Source: Sphingobacterium sp. UBA6711 (lineage in GTDB: Bacteria; Bacteroidota; Bacteroidia; Sphingobacteriales; Sphingobacteriaceae). Taken from it: DNA of 10,570 bases. The position numbers and the translations under genes are program-made. The DNA is taken from NCBI GenBank assembly GCA_002454415.1, contig DKIT01000137.1:1-10570 (forward strand), in the 5' to 3' direction. Positions 1-7,680 of the stretch are shown one piece after another (positions within the stretch are counted from its first letter, which is position 1; each line of letters starts with the position of its first letter). The notes beneath the pieces are model-generated. The model had not been told where the DNA came from. It did no database searches and was given only the letters and a program-made list of their open reading frames with translations.

Positions 1-5
1 GTGCA

Positions 6-770
6 CTATTCCGGAATAGTGTAGTGATGCATATATTTTGCAATTGCATTAGCTCTCCTATTGACATAGGATGATGGATTACGCGCATCCCATTCGCGTG
101 GGTTTGGTAATATTGCAATAATCAATGCTGCTTGTTTCTTGGAGAGGTTGCTGCCTGTCTTACTAAAGTAATATTTTGCTGCTGCGTCCGCGCCATAGAC
201 GCCTTGTCCCATTTCGATCACATTGAGATAAACCTCAAGGATGCGCTTTTTACTCCAGAAAGTCTCAATCAGCACTGTAAAATAAGTTTCAAATCCTTTT
301 CTTAACCATGATCGTCCGGGCCATAAAAACACATTTTTAGCCACTTGTTGGCTAATTGTGCTTCCACCGCGAAGCTTTTTCCCTTGTGCATTTTTTTTGA
401 TGGCATTTTGAATCCCTTTCATGTCAAAACCCCAATGCGTCATAAAATGTGCATCCTCTCCTGCGATGGCAGCGAGTTTTAGATTATCCGAAAGCTCATC
501 ATAATCCAACCAGTTCTTTTCTAATTTAAATCCCTTTCCTTGTTCTTTGAGTTCAAAACCACGTTGGATCATCAGCCAAGTAATCGGTGGATTGACAAAG
601 CGTAGGCTAATCACCCAAAAAAGGCTAATACCTATAAAATAAAGTATAACTCTGCTTATGATGCGCAGAATAGGGGATTTGATAGACTTCAACGGATTGA
701 AGGAAGCTTTCTTAAAGGTATTTTTTTGTTTGCTGGCTGTATTTTGTTTACCAGATCTTTTGATGGCCAT
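6..770 (-). CDS. mtgA: Monofunctional biosynthetic peptidoglycan transglycosylase (GT51)
   Basis: This enzyme polymerises lipid II into glycan strands at the outer face of the inner membrane; it has a GT51 domain but no transpeptidase domain. The 254-aa protein has a basic, Lys/Ser-rich N-terminus, one membrane anchor (about residues 34-58) and then the GT51 domain. The first catalytic Glu lies in the GEDAHF motif (E105), the RGGSTISQQ motif is at about 134-142, and the second conserved Glu is in the YLNVIEMGQGVYG motif (E186). The length fits MtgA (about 230-260 aa). I chose the ATG at 770 rather than the in-frame ATG at 803, because a TATGTTTG promoter box (789-796) lies inside the extra codons and the extension does not look like MtgA. 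It follows the TlpA-like gene by 52 bases on the same strand. An 18-bp palindrome covers its stop codon. Family assignment is firm; start is fairly firm. Confidence 0.95.
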   Translation of the reverse strand: MAIKRSGKQNTASKQKNTFKKASFNPLKSIKSPILRIISRVILYFIGISLFWVISLRFVNPPITWLMIQRGFELKEQGKGFKLEKNWLDYDELSDNLKLAAIAGEDAHFMTHWGFDMKGIQNAIKKNAQGKKLRGGSTISQQVAKNVFLWPGRSWLRKGFETYFTVLIETFWSKKRILEVYLNVIEMGQGVYGADAAAKYYFSKTGSNLSKKQAALIIAILPNPREWDARNPSSYVNRRANAIAKYMHHYTIPE

Positions 771-788
771 ATCATTACAAAATTTGTG

Positions 789-796
789 CAAACATA
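789..796 (-). promoter_or_regulatory. Candidate -7 box of mtgA promoter (TATGTTTG)
   Basis: This is an exact match to the Bacteroidota -7 consensus TAnnTTTG, read on the minus strand, with the mtgA ATG about 19 bases downstream of it. At the expected -33 position there is only ATG instead of TTG, so the upstream element is weak. It implies mtgA can be transcribed apart from the upstream TlpA-like gene and supports the 770 start. Confidence 0.5.
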
Positions 797-822
797 ACAT
801 CAAAAAGTTATACTTTCATGTA

Positions 823-2349
823 TTACTTCATCATTTCTTTTAATTTTTCCAAAGTTACACCACTCATCCACGATATGGCTTTTGTATCTATTTCGCCATT
901 CGGTTTTATAACGACATATGTTGGAAATCCGGAACGGTTAAATAGGGAAAATAGTTCGCTAATCAGATTATTTTCAACAAAGAGATGGGTGCCTGGCTGT
1001 TCTAGTTCTGCGACTTTGTTGATCCACTTTTGTTGGTCAGAGGAAGCGTCCGTACAGAGGTAAATAAATTCTACCGGAACTTTTTCCTCCTTTGCTTGAT
1101 GATGTAGTTTTTTGCTATAGGGCATCTGGTCAAGACAGGGCCCACACCAGGTCGCCCATATATCCAATAAGATCAGTTTGTTCGGATATTTTGCCTTGAT
1201 GGTCTGAAGAAGCTCGGCACCAGTTTTGGTATTGTTCACTGATAATGCTGCTTCGAAAGGGAACTCTTTTATTAAAGTGCCGAAAGAGCTTTGTACGGCT
1301 TTTGTAGGTGCAGTGTCGAGCATCCTTTTTAGTTTTTCCTGCTTGGCTGTTAAATTCCTTATTTCAATACCGAGGTTTTCCCTGGCCCATGCACTTCTTA
1401 ATTTGGGCAGTAAAGTACGATACATGGTATTTTGAGTTTGGATATCATTATCCTCGAATTTTAGGTTGACGATATCAGCATAGTTTTCTGGAAAAATTTT
1501 GGTAATATAATCGGATACTTTAACAACGTCGCCACGACTTTCGTTGTCCGGATAGAGGACATATTTGGTATAGTAATTTAAAAATCGGCAATATTCACTA
1601 ACTTCATTGGAAATGGAGTAAATTGGGATTAATAGATCATCGCCGATTTCTTTTTTGATTCTATTCGTCAAATAGTAATCCAATAGTTTGAAGGTATACT
1701 GCGCATTGGTCACCGCATCAATTAACGGTTTGCAGGTCGTACTGTGTGCTTTATAAAATGCTGTATTTGTATTTCTTTGAATTGTAAATAGGGAGTCTAA
1801 TTTTTGCTGAAAGTGCGGGTCTTTGGGCTCGAGCTCCCGTAGAGGTTTATAAAAATCGGGATTATGCTCCTGATCGAATAAAATGTACGCATTCATCTGT
1901 CGATTGACTTCTGCATCTTTTCCGGAAAAGGAAATGCCATCACCGATCATGTAAACCTTGCTCTTCTTAAGCTTCTCTAAATCAAAGATAAGTTCTAAAT
2001 CCTCTTGGAGATAAAGGCAGGTATAGGCATAGTCACCCAATCTGAACCAGACTTGCTGATAGGGCGCGTTGTGCGTTTGTGTAAATTCGAATGTGCCATC
2101 AGCATTCATCGGTATAGTTGCATTACTTTGATGTGGCCCCATCAAATTGACGATACTGTATTGTATTCGGATTTTAGATAAGTCTTCCTGATTAGCATTT
2201 AAGATTTTACCCGTCACTTTCGCCAATTGCTTTTTGCTCAATTGATCATAGGACTTATTTGCTAGGGAAATTGGTTCGATATTCTTTTGTGCATAAAGTA
2301 TACAGGGCAGCCATAATGGCAGCAATAAGGCAATCATATAGACTTTCAT
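823..2349 (-). CDS. Secreted TlpA-like thioredoxin-fold protein
   Basis: A predicted exported thiol-disulfide oxidoreductase of 508 aa. A type I signal peptide covers about residues 1-21 (hydrophobic core, cleavage near LYA/Q); Cys16 does not sit in a lipobox, so I do not call a lipoprotein. Residues about 40-130 look beta-rich, as in the DUF4369-type N-terminal domains of Bacteroidota TlpA relatives. A helical middle segment of unclear role (about 130-370) follows. The C-terminal 130 residues are a thioredoxin/AhpC-TSA-like domain with the redox motif WCGPC (Cys402, Cys405) and a cis-Pro in the SGFPTYVV segment. Such proteins reduce or exchange disulfides in the periplasm, but the substrate cannot be read from sequence. 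It is divergent from mutS and upstream of mtgA. Fold and redox motif are clear; physiological role is unknown. Confidence 0.88.
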   Translation of the reverse strand: MKVYMIALLLPLWLPCILYAQKNIEPISLANKSYDQLSKKQLAKVTGKILNANQEDLSKIRIQYSIVNLMGPHQSNATIPMNADGTFEFTQTHNAPYQQVWFRLGDYAYTCLYLQEDLELIFDLEKLKKSKVYMIGDGISFSGKDAEVNRQMNAYILFDQEHNPDFYKPLRELEPKDPHFQQKLDSLFTIQRNTNTAFYKAHSTTCKPLIDAVTNAQYTFKLLDYYLTNRIKKEIGDDLLIPIYSISNEVSEYCRFLNYYTKYVLYPDNESRGDVVKVSDYITKIFPENYADIVNLKFEDNDIQTQNTMYRTLLPKLRSAWARENLGIEIRNLTAKQEKLKRMLDTAPTKAVQSSFGTLIKEFPFEAALSVNNTKTGAELLQTIKAKYPNKLILLDIWATWCGPCLDQMPYSKKLHHQAKEEKVPVEFIYLCTDASSDQQKWINKVAELEQPGTHLFVENNLISELFSLFNRSGFPTYVVIKPNGEIDTKAISWMSGVTLEKLKEMMK

Positions 2350-2371
2350 AACATGTGGTTTATATGTAAGT

Positions 2372-2379
2372 CAAATATA
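2372..2379 (-). promoter_or_regulatory. Candidate -7 box for the TlpA-like gene (TATATTTG)
   Basis: Exact TAnnTTTG match on the minus strand, 22 bases upstream of the ATG at 2349. No TTG is present at the expected -33 distance, so only the -7 element is supported. Confidence 0.45.
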
Positions 2380-2435
2380 TTAGTTTAAAAAATCATATCC
2401 TCCTAATTAATGCTAAAATTTGTTCGATATTGTAA

Positions 2436-2467
2436 TTTGTCAAAGCGATGATATTATCCTATTTTTA
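2436..2467 (+). promoter_or_regulatory. Candidate mutS promoter
   Basis: TTTG at 2436-2439 is followed, after a 20-base spacer, by TATTTTTA at 2460-2467, which matches the Bacteroidota -33/-7 pattern (TTTG ... TAnnTTTG) except for its last base. A transcript would start near 2473, about 20 bases before the TTG start codon. The spacing is ideal but the -7 box is imperfect. Confidence 0.4.
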
Positions 2468-2493
2468 CGCTTCATAAAAATTGATTTTAGAAG

Positions 2494-5100
2494 TTGGCAA
2501 AAGAAAAGAAAGTAACTCCGTTGATGCAACAATATAATGCAATCAAGATTAAGTATCCTGGCGCATTGTTGTTGTTTCGTGTTGGCGATTTTTACGAGAC
2601 ATTTGGTGAGGATGCAATCAAGGCGGCACAAATATTGGGCATTGTTTTAACGAAACGTGGAAATGGATCGGAATCGGAAACTGCTTTGGCGGGATTTCCT
2701 CATCACTCCTTGGAAACGTATCTTCCCAAACTTGTGCGGGCTGGACAGCGGGTGGCGATTTGCGACCAGTTGGAAGATCCTAAAACGACTAAAACAATCG
2801 TAAAACGTGGTGTTACCGAGCTGGTGACTCCGGGAGTTTCTTACAATGACAATATTGTCCAACAAAAATCCAATAACTATCTAGCTTCGGTCTTTATTGA
2901 AAAAGAGAAGGTCGGGGTTTCTTTTCTTGATATTTCGACTGGTGAATTTCTTGTTGCTCAAGGTAGTATATCCTATATTGACAAATTACTTCAAGGTTTT
3001 AAGCCTACGGAGGTTATTCTTTGCAAAAGACAACGTAATGATTTCATAGAACAGTTTGGTTCGCAATATTATACCTATTTCTTAGAAGAGTGGCCTTACA
3101 CTGGTGATTATGCGTGCGAAACATTGCTCAAGCATTTTGAGGTATCTTCGATGAAGGGTTTCGGTGTTGACCGCATGGCAGCAGGTATTGTAGCCGCTGG
3201 TGTTGCACTACATTATCTGAATGAAACCGAACATCGTAACCTGCAACATATTTCAACACTTTCTCGTATAGAGGAAGATCGTTTTATGTGGTTGGACCGC
3301 TTTACAATCCGTAATTTGGAACTGATCGGTTCGATGAATGAGAACGCCGTTACTTTATCGGATGTTCTGGATCATACAGCAAGCCCAATGGGGGCTCGGC
3401 TATTGAAACGGTGGATTGTCATGCCATTGAAGGATAAGAAAAGCATTCAAGAGCGCCTGAATATTGTTGATTACTTTTTTAAGAACCGTGATTTAAGAGA
3501 TGAATTGGTGGGCCAAATCAAGCAAGTCGGAGATTTGGAACGTCTGATTTCAAAAATAGGCTTACAGAAGGCCAATCCAAGGGAGATCGTTCAATTGAAG
3601 CGTGCGTTATATGCGATAGAGAAACTGAAAGAGCTGACGAATTGCAAAGCAACGGAATCTCTTCGGACGATTTCTGATCAATTGGATGCTTGTACGGCCA
3701 TTCGCACGCGAATCGAAGAGCAGTTGCAAGCGGAACCACCTGTTGCAATTAACAAAGGGAGTGTAATTGCCGAAGGAGTTGACGCTGAATTGGATCGTTT
3801 GCGCAAGATTGCTTTTGGTGGTAAGGACTATTTAATTGAAATTCAAAAAAGAGAATCAGAGCTTACCGGTATTCCATCATTGAAAATTGCTTTTAACAAT
3901 GTGTTTGGATATTATTTGGAAGTAACCAATACACATAAAGATAAGGTACCTACAACTTGGATACGGAAGCAGACTTTGGTCAATGCTGAACGTTATATTA
4001 CAGAGGAGCTTAAAGAGTATGAAGAACAGATTTTAGGTGCTGAAGAAAAGATTCAGGCCCTAGAAAATAAATTATATGCTGATCTTCTGCTCTCCATCGC
4101 AGCGTATATTAAGCCTATTCAGCTTGATGCTCAACTTATTGCTAAGTTGGACGTTTTGCTTAATTTTGCTGTTGTTGCCGAGAAAAATTACTATGTAAAA
4201 CCTGAAGTTAGCGATAGTAAGATTTTGGATATCAAGGGGGGGCGACATCCAGTGATTGAAAAACACCTTCCCATAGGGGAGGATTATATTACCAACGATA
4301 CGTTTTTGGATCCCAAGGTTCAGCAGATTATCATCATAACGGGCCCGAATATGGCCGGTAAATCTGCTTTGCTCCGCCAAACAGGATTGATCGTTTTGAT
4401 GGCTCAAATAGGTTGTTTTGTGCCGGCAAAGGAAGCTAAGATTGGTTTAGTAGATAAAATATTCACGCGTGTCGGCGCTTCGGATAACCTGTCGTCGGGA
4501 GAATCTACTTTTATGGTAGAAATGAATGAAACGGCTAGCATCATGAATAATTTATCTGATCGTAGCCTTATTCTCTTGGATGAAATCGGTCGTGGTACAA
4601 GTACGTATGATGGTATCTCCATTGCTTGGGCTATTGCGGAATATCTACATAACCATCCTGCTGCAAAAGCAAAGACGCTTTTCGCTACACATTATCATGA
4701 ATTGAATGAACTGACAACTTCTCTTGATCGGATCAAAAATTATAATGTAACTGTCAAAGAGGTGAACAATAAGGTTATTTTTCTGCGAAAGTTGGTCCCC
4801 GGTGGATCTGAACACAGTTTTGGTATACATGTTGCCAAACTGGCGGGTATGCCGCAGAAATTGCTTAATCGTGCTAACCAAATCTTAAAGCGACTGGAAC
4901 AAGAACGTACAGGGGGTGAACAGATAAAGGATAGTATGCGTAAAATTCAAAAGCAAGCTTATCAATTACAGATACTCTCCATCGACGATCCTGTACTTAA
5001 TAAAATAAGGGATATGCTGAACAATTTAGATGTTAACTCATTGACCCCTGTTGAGGCTTTGATGAAGCTAGATGAAATACAGCGCTTATTAAAGAATTAG
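2494..5100 (+). CDS. mutS: DNA mismatch repair protein MutS
   Basis: MutS recognises mismatches and small loops in DNA and, with ATP, recruits MutL. The 868-aa protein is full length (E. coli 853 aa). The mismatch-reading Phe-x-Glu motif is at residues 33-35 (F33, E35, in GDFYETFGEDA). Connector, core and clamp regions follow, then the ABC-type ATPase: Walker A GPNMAGKS at 617-624, the signature segment SSGESTF, Walker B ending D696-E697 (LLDEIGRGTSTYDG) and the ATHYHEL switch motif. The C-terminus (SLTPVEALMKL...) is typical of the family. The start is TTG at 2494, giving the usual MAK...TPLMQQYNAIK beginning; an in-frame TAG lies two codons upstream, so the only alternative is ATG at 2524, which would remove ten N-terminal residues. 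mutL is not in the window, and the gene stands alone between divergent and convergent neighbours. Confidence 0.98.
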   Translation: MAKEKKVTPLMQQYNAIKIKYPGALLLFRVGDFYETFGEDAIKAAQILGIVLTKRGNGSESETALAGFPHHSLETYLPKLVRAGQRVAICDQLEDPKTTKTIVKRGVTELVTPGVSYNDNIVQQKSNNYLASVFIEKEKVGVSFLDISTGEFLVAQGSISYIDKLLQGFKPTEVILCKRQRNDFIEQFGSQYYTYFLEEWPYTGDYACETLLKHFEVSSMKGFGVDRMAAGIVAAGVALHYLNETEHRNLQHISTLSRIEEDRFMWLDRFTIRNLELIGSMNENAVTLSDVLDHTASPMGARLLKRWIVMPLKDKKSIQERLNIVDYFFKNRDLRDELVGQIKQVGDLERLISKIGLQKANPREIVQLKRALYAIEKLKELTNCKATESLRTISDQLDACTAIRTRIEEQLQAEPPVAINKGSVIAEGVDAELDRLRKIAFGGKDYLIEIQKRESELTGIPSLKIAFNNVFGYYLEVTNTHKDKVPTTWIRKQTLVNAERYITEELKEYEEQILGAEEKIQALENKLYADLLLSIAAYIKPIQLDAQLIAKLDVLLNFAVVAEKNYYVKPEVSDSKILDIKGGRHPVIEKHLPIGEDYITNDTFLDPKVQQIIIITGPNMAGKSALLRQTGLIVLMAQIGCFVPAKEAKIGLVDKIFTRVGASDNLSSGESTFMVEMNETASIMNNLSDRSLILLDEIGRGTSTYDGISIAWAIAEYLHNHPAAKAKTLFATHYHELNELTTSLDRIKNYNVTVKEVNNKVIFLRKLVPGGSEHSFGIHVAKLAGMPQKLLNRANQILKRLEQERTGGEQIKDSMRKIQKQAYQLQILSIDDPVLNKIRDMLNNLDVNSLTPVEALMKLDEIQRLLKN

Positions 5101-5150
5101 ATTGGGAATAGAGTTCCTGTGGAAAGTATAAAGGTATTGTAATTTTTTAT

Positions 5151-5190
5151 AAAGCCCGATAAGATATGAACGCATATATCGGGCTTTTTT
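5151..5190 (+). terminator. Intrinsic terminator of mutS
   Basis: Eleven-bp perfect inverted repeat AAAGCCCGATA (5151-5161) / TATCGGGCTTT (5177-5187), a 15-base loop, and a run of six T at 5185-5190. It sits 50 bases after the mutS stop. The A-rich left flank means that it could also stop minus-strand transcripts from the convergent gene ending at 5204, though the T run on that side is interrupted. Confidence 0.88.
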
Positions 5191-5203
5191 GATGCTGTTT
5201 GGA

Positions 5204-6361
5204 TTAAAACCTAAAGAATAACTCAACGCTTCCATAATTGGCCTGGATTGGGGTCAATACTTTGCTTCCTGAGTCATAGGGTGCATAATGATAGCCCAAT
5301 TCAAAGCCTATATATTTTTTATTTTTCATCTGGAAAAGTGAGGATAGTCCCAATCCGAGATGAACATTGTTAATGGTAACCATACGATCGGTATAGCCTC
5401 CATCATAATAATATCCATATTCGTCGTAAAATCCGGACGAATAGACATTTTCGGTAATACCTGTATCAGTAATATCAATGCCAATGATTCCTTTTGGGAT
5501 CAATATGAATTTATCATTGTCATAGATTTTATAGCCCACAGCGCCCCCCATGAATATAGTAGCTGGGGAATTAATAGAGACACTAGTACCTTCATATCTG
5601 TAGTCGAAATTTCTGTCGTTGGAGTTGATTCGCACTTTAATGCCTCCTTCAAAGATGAATTTTTTTTCAAGGGAACTCATGAACATAAAGCCTAGCGTCA
5701 GGTTGGGACCAAAGATCTTGTTTGTTCCGCTTAGTGGACCCATTACACCAATTGATGGAACATAGCCGAGTTTAGCTTTGTGTCTATTCTTATAGACGAT
5801 TGGTTTCGTATATTCCTGCGCTTCCTGTTGTTCTTCTACTTGTACTCCAGAAATGCTTCTTGTGTTCTCCGTGTCTGAAAAAAGATGAAGAATATCCTGT
5901 TCTTCGTCATTTAACGTATAACTGTCTGAGATAAGGAGTGCTTTTGCTCTTATTTTAACCAGATTATCCAGGGCATGTCGCAATGGATAAAAGTTATATT
6001 TTGCTTTGTTTTGCTCATATTGATTCGCGAAATCATCACGATCCGCAGCATCCAGGCGTTGGACTAAATTTTTATCAAATTGATTGTCCAGATAACGTCG
6101 AATTTCCACTGCACTGTTTTTCTTTTCGATGATAAGGAGAAGAATGCGTAACCTTTCCGTAAATTCTGTTATTCCACAGCTGGCCTGTAACGTATTTAAC
6201 AAGGGATCGATCTTCGTGAATTCATTATTATTTAACGATTGTGTCAATAATGGCAGTATCTGTTGTGTTTGAGAAGCACATATTTCCTGCGCCCTAAGCT
6301 TTTGAAAGAGGGGAAAACAGGTGAAAAAGAATAGAATTAAGGCAAATTGACGCATATTCAT
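5204..6361 (-). CDS. Secreted protein with predicted outer-membrane beta-barrel, unknown function
   Basis: I do not recognise a named family. From ATG 6361 the product is 385 aa. It has a signal peptide (about residues 1-25, cleavage near LRA/QE), a helical, charged region (about 30-165) with Cys28 and Cys62 that could form a disulfide, a Glu/Gln-rich linker (about 170-185), and from about 195 alternating hydrophobic/polar strands rich in Gly, Tyr and Asn. It ends in VELFFRF; a C-terminal aromatic residue is typical of outer-membrane barrels. About 190 residues of barrel would allow roughly eight strands. A Tyr-rich loop (DEYGYYYDGGY) probably faces outward. The ATG at 6355 is equally possible; the earlier ATG at 6412 would place about 17 unlikely residues before the signal peptide. 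It is convergent with mutS and divergent from the methyltransferase. A weak TAATTTAG box is at 6382-6389. The barrel is inferred from sequence character only. Confidence 0.75.
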   Translation of the reverse strand: MNMRQFALILFFFTCFPLFQKLRAQEICASQTQQILPLLTQSLNNNEFTKIDPLLNTLQASCGITEFTERLRILLLIIEKKNSAVEIRRYLDNQFDKNLVQRLDAADRDDFANQYEQNKAKYNFYPLRHALDNLVKIRAKALLISDSYTLNDEEQDILHLFSDTENTRSISGVQVEEQQEAQEYTKPIVYKNRHKAKLGYVPSIGVMGPLSGTNKIFGPNLTLGFMFMSSLEKKFIFEGGIKVRINSNDRNFDYRYEGTSVSINSPATIFMGGAVGYKIYDNDKFILIPKGIIGIDITDTGITENVYSSGFYDEYGYYYDGGYTDRMVTINNVHLGLGLSSLFQMKNKKYIGFELGYHYAPYDSGSKVLTPIQANYGSVELFFRF

Positions 6362-6443
6362 CGCTACTAATTTATTGCAGTCTAAATTAATAAATAAATT
6401 GCAGGATAACACTGTAATTTTATGTCAAGTATGTTGATTGTTT

Positions 6444-6451
6444 TATCTTTG
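6444..6451 (+). promoter_or_regulatory. -7 box (TATCTTTG) directly before the methyltransferase start
   Basis: Exact TAnnTTTG match ending four bases before the ATG at 6456. A start site 5-7 bases downstream of the box would fall on or next to the A of the ATG, so transcription from here would give a leaderless or nearly leaderless mRNA. No good -33 TTG is seen at the expected distance. Confidence 0.45.
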
Positions 6452-6455
6452 ACCT

Positions 6456-7163
6456 ATGGCTTCTATATTTCGGTTTAAACAATTTGATGTTGATCAAACA
6501 GACTGCGCGATGAAGATTAACACAGATGGTGTGTTGCTGGCTTCATTGCTGGATATAGCAAATGCAACACGGATTTTGGATATCGGAACTGGGACCGGCG
6601 TCATTGCGCTCATGCTGGCGCAAAACAATGAATATAGTGAAATTGAAGCGGTTGAAATAGATCCTCTAGCTGCGGCGATGGCAGAGAAAAATTTTCGTAA
6701 CTCAATCTTTCGTGATCGTCTCTCTTTACATAACTGTTCCTTTCAAGAATTAATCATACGAGAACATTTTGACCTCATGGTGTCCAATCCACCTTTCTAT
6801 ACAGACTCGTTGCATAACCCGGATCAACGTAAGAGATTGGCTCGTCATACCGACATGACCTTTTTTTTAGCACTTTTGGATTTTGCGGCGACGAATTTAT
6901 CCGGGCGGGGGAAACTGGTATTAATCATTCCCACAGCATTAGCGGAAGCATTGAGGCTTATTTCGGTTGAAAAAGGATTGTATTGTACAAATGAAATTCT
7001 AATCAGTTCTTTTGTGGGGGAACCTCCGATTCGCAAGATTGTCACATTTGAACGAGCGCCTAAAGGAGTCGTTGATATACAGCAATTTGTTATTTACGCT
7101 GCGAAAGGCGTTTATTCGGAATCCTATAAGCAGGCATTGGCACCTTATTTTTTAGCATTTTAA
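6456..7163 (+). CDS. trmN6: tRNA1(Val) (adenine37-N6)-methyltransferase, YfiC/TrmN6 type
   Basis: A class I, S-adenosylmethionine-dependent methyltransferase that in E. coli (YfiC/TrmN6) makes m6A at position 37 of tRNA-Val. The 235-aa length is close to the 245 aa of E. coli YfiC. The N-terminus FRFKQFDVDQTDCAMKINTDGVLL matches the family's hallmark (KQF...CAMKV.TDG), the SAM-binding glycine motif LDIGTGTG is at about residues 41-48, an acidic residue E67 at the end of strand 2 probably binds the SAM ribose, and the N6-adenine catalytic motif NPPFY is at 111-115. The ATG at 6456 is required because the KQF motif begins at residue 8. The stop is three bases before the next gene, so the two are very likely co-transcribed. 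Assignment by motifs is strong; the exact target tRNA is inferred from the family. Confidence 0.92.
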   Translation: MASIFRFKQFDVDQTDCAMKINTDGVLLASLLDIANATRILDIGTGTGVIALMLAQNNEYSEIEAVEIDPLAAAMAEKNFRNSIFRDRLSLHNCSFQELIIREHFDLMVSNPPFYTDSLHNPDQRKRLARHTDMTFFLALLDFAATNLSGRGKLVLIIPTALAEALRLISVEKGLYCTNEILISSFVGEPPIRKIVTFERAPKGVVDIQQFVIYAAKGVYSESYKQALAPYFLAF

Positions 7164-7166
7164 CCT

Positions 7167-7658
7167 ATGACAAAAATTGGATTACTTTCTGATACACATT
7201 CTTATTTGGATGATGCCGTATTTACTTATTTTGCTAATTGCGATGAAATTTGGCATGCAGGTGATTTTGGAGATAGCGTTGCGGATCAACTGGAAGCTTT
7301 CAAACCTTTAAGAGGGGTATATGGAAATATAGATAATCAAGCCATCCGGCTTCAGTTTCCTGAGGATTTACGATTTACCTGCGAAGATGTTGAGGTTTTT
7401 ATGACCCATATCGGTGGGTATCCCGGAAAATATGCGCCTCGTATCAAAGCTGAATTATTAAAAAATCCACCCAAATTATTTATTACGGGGCATTCTCATA
7501 TTCTAAAGGTTATTTTTGATCCCAAGATCCAATGTCTTCACCTTAATCCAGGGGCTGCGGGTAAGCATGGCTGGCACAAAGTCAGGACATTAATGCGTTT
7601 TGACATCAATGGAGATAAGATTGAAAATTTGGAAGTGATCGAACTTAAAGGGCGTTAG
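7167..7658 (+). CDS. YfcE/MJ0936-type metallophosphoesterase
   Basis: A small (163 aa) binuclear-metal phosphodiesterase of the calcineurin-like superfamily. All metal-ligand blocks are present and in order: SDTHS (D9, H11), AGDFGD (D33), GNID (N54 with D56 in place of the often seen His or Glu), THIGGYPGKY (H81) and GHSH (H109, H111). The LNPGAAG segment near residue 130 is typical of the YfcE branch. Characterised relatives hydrolyse phosphodiester model substrates; the natural substrate here cannot be told. It begins three bases after the methyltransferase stop and so is the second gene of a two-gene operon. It is convergent with the MerR-like gene, with only 22 bases between the stops and no clear terminator there. 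Confidence 0.93.
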   Translation: MTKIGLLSDTHSYLDDAVFTYFANCDEIWHAGDFGDSVADQLEAFKPLRGVYGNIDNQAIRLQFPEDLRFTCEDVEVFMTHIGGYPGKYAPRIKAELLKNPPKLFITGHSHILKVIFDPKIQCLHLNPGAAGKHGWHKVRTLMRFDINGDKIENLEVIELKGR

Positions 7659-7680
7659 GATGACGCGGAGTCTGGAATTT

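Noticed and set aside
2380..2406. On the minus strand, AGGAGG followed closely by ATG and a three-codon frame (Met-Ile-Phe-stop) upstream of the TlpA-like gene, like a leader peptide.
   Set aside because: It lies upstream of the predicted -7 box of that gene, so it would not be in the transcript, and three codons are too few for a believable leader.
4072..4407. 111-codon minus-strand reading frame inside mutS.
   Set aside because: It is antisense to the conserved MutS ATPase region and has no recognisable motif; a shadow frame.
5360..5695. 111-codon plus-strand reading frame antisense to the beta-barrel gene.
   Set aside because: Low-complexity, Ile/Ser-rich translation with no domain, fully inside a convincing gene on the other strand.
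7620..7680. Possible terminator between the convergent metallophosphoesterase and MerR-like genes (GCGT/ACGC at about 7642-7656).
   Set aside because: The stem is only four pairs, overlaps the stop codon and lacks a T run on either strand.
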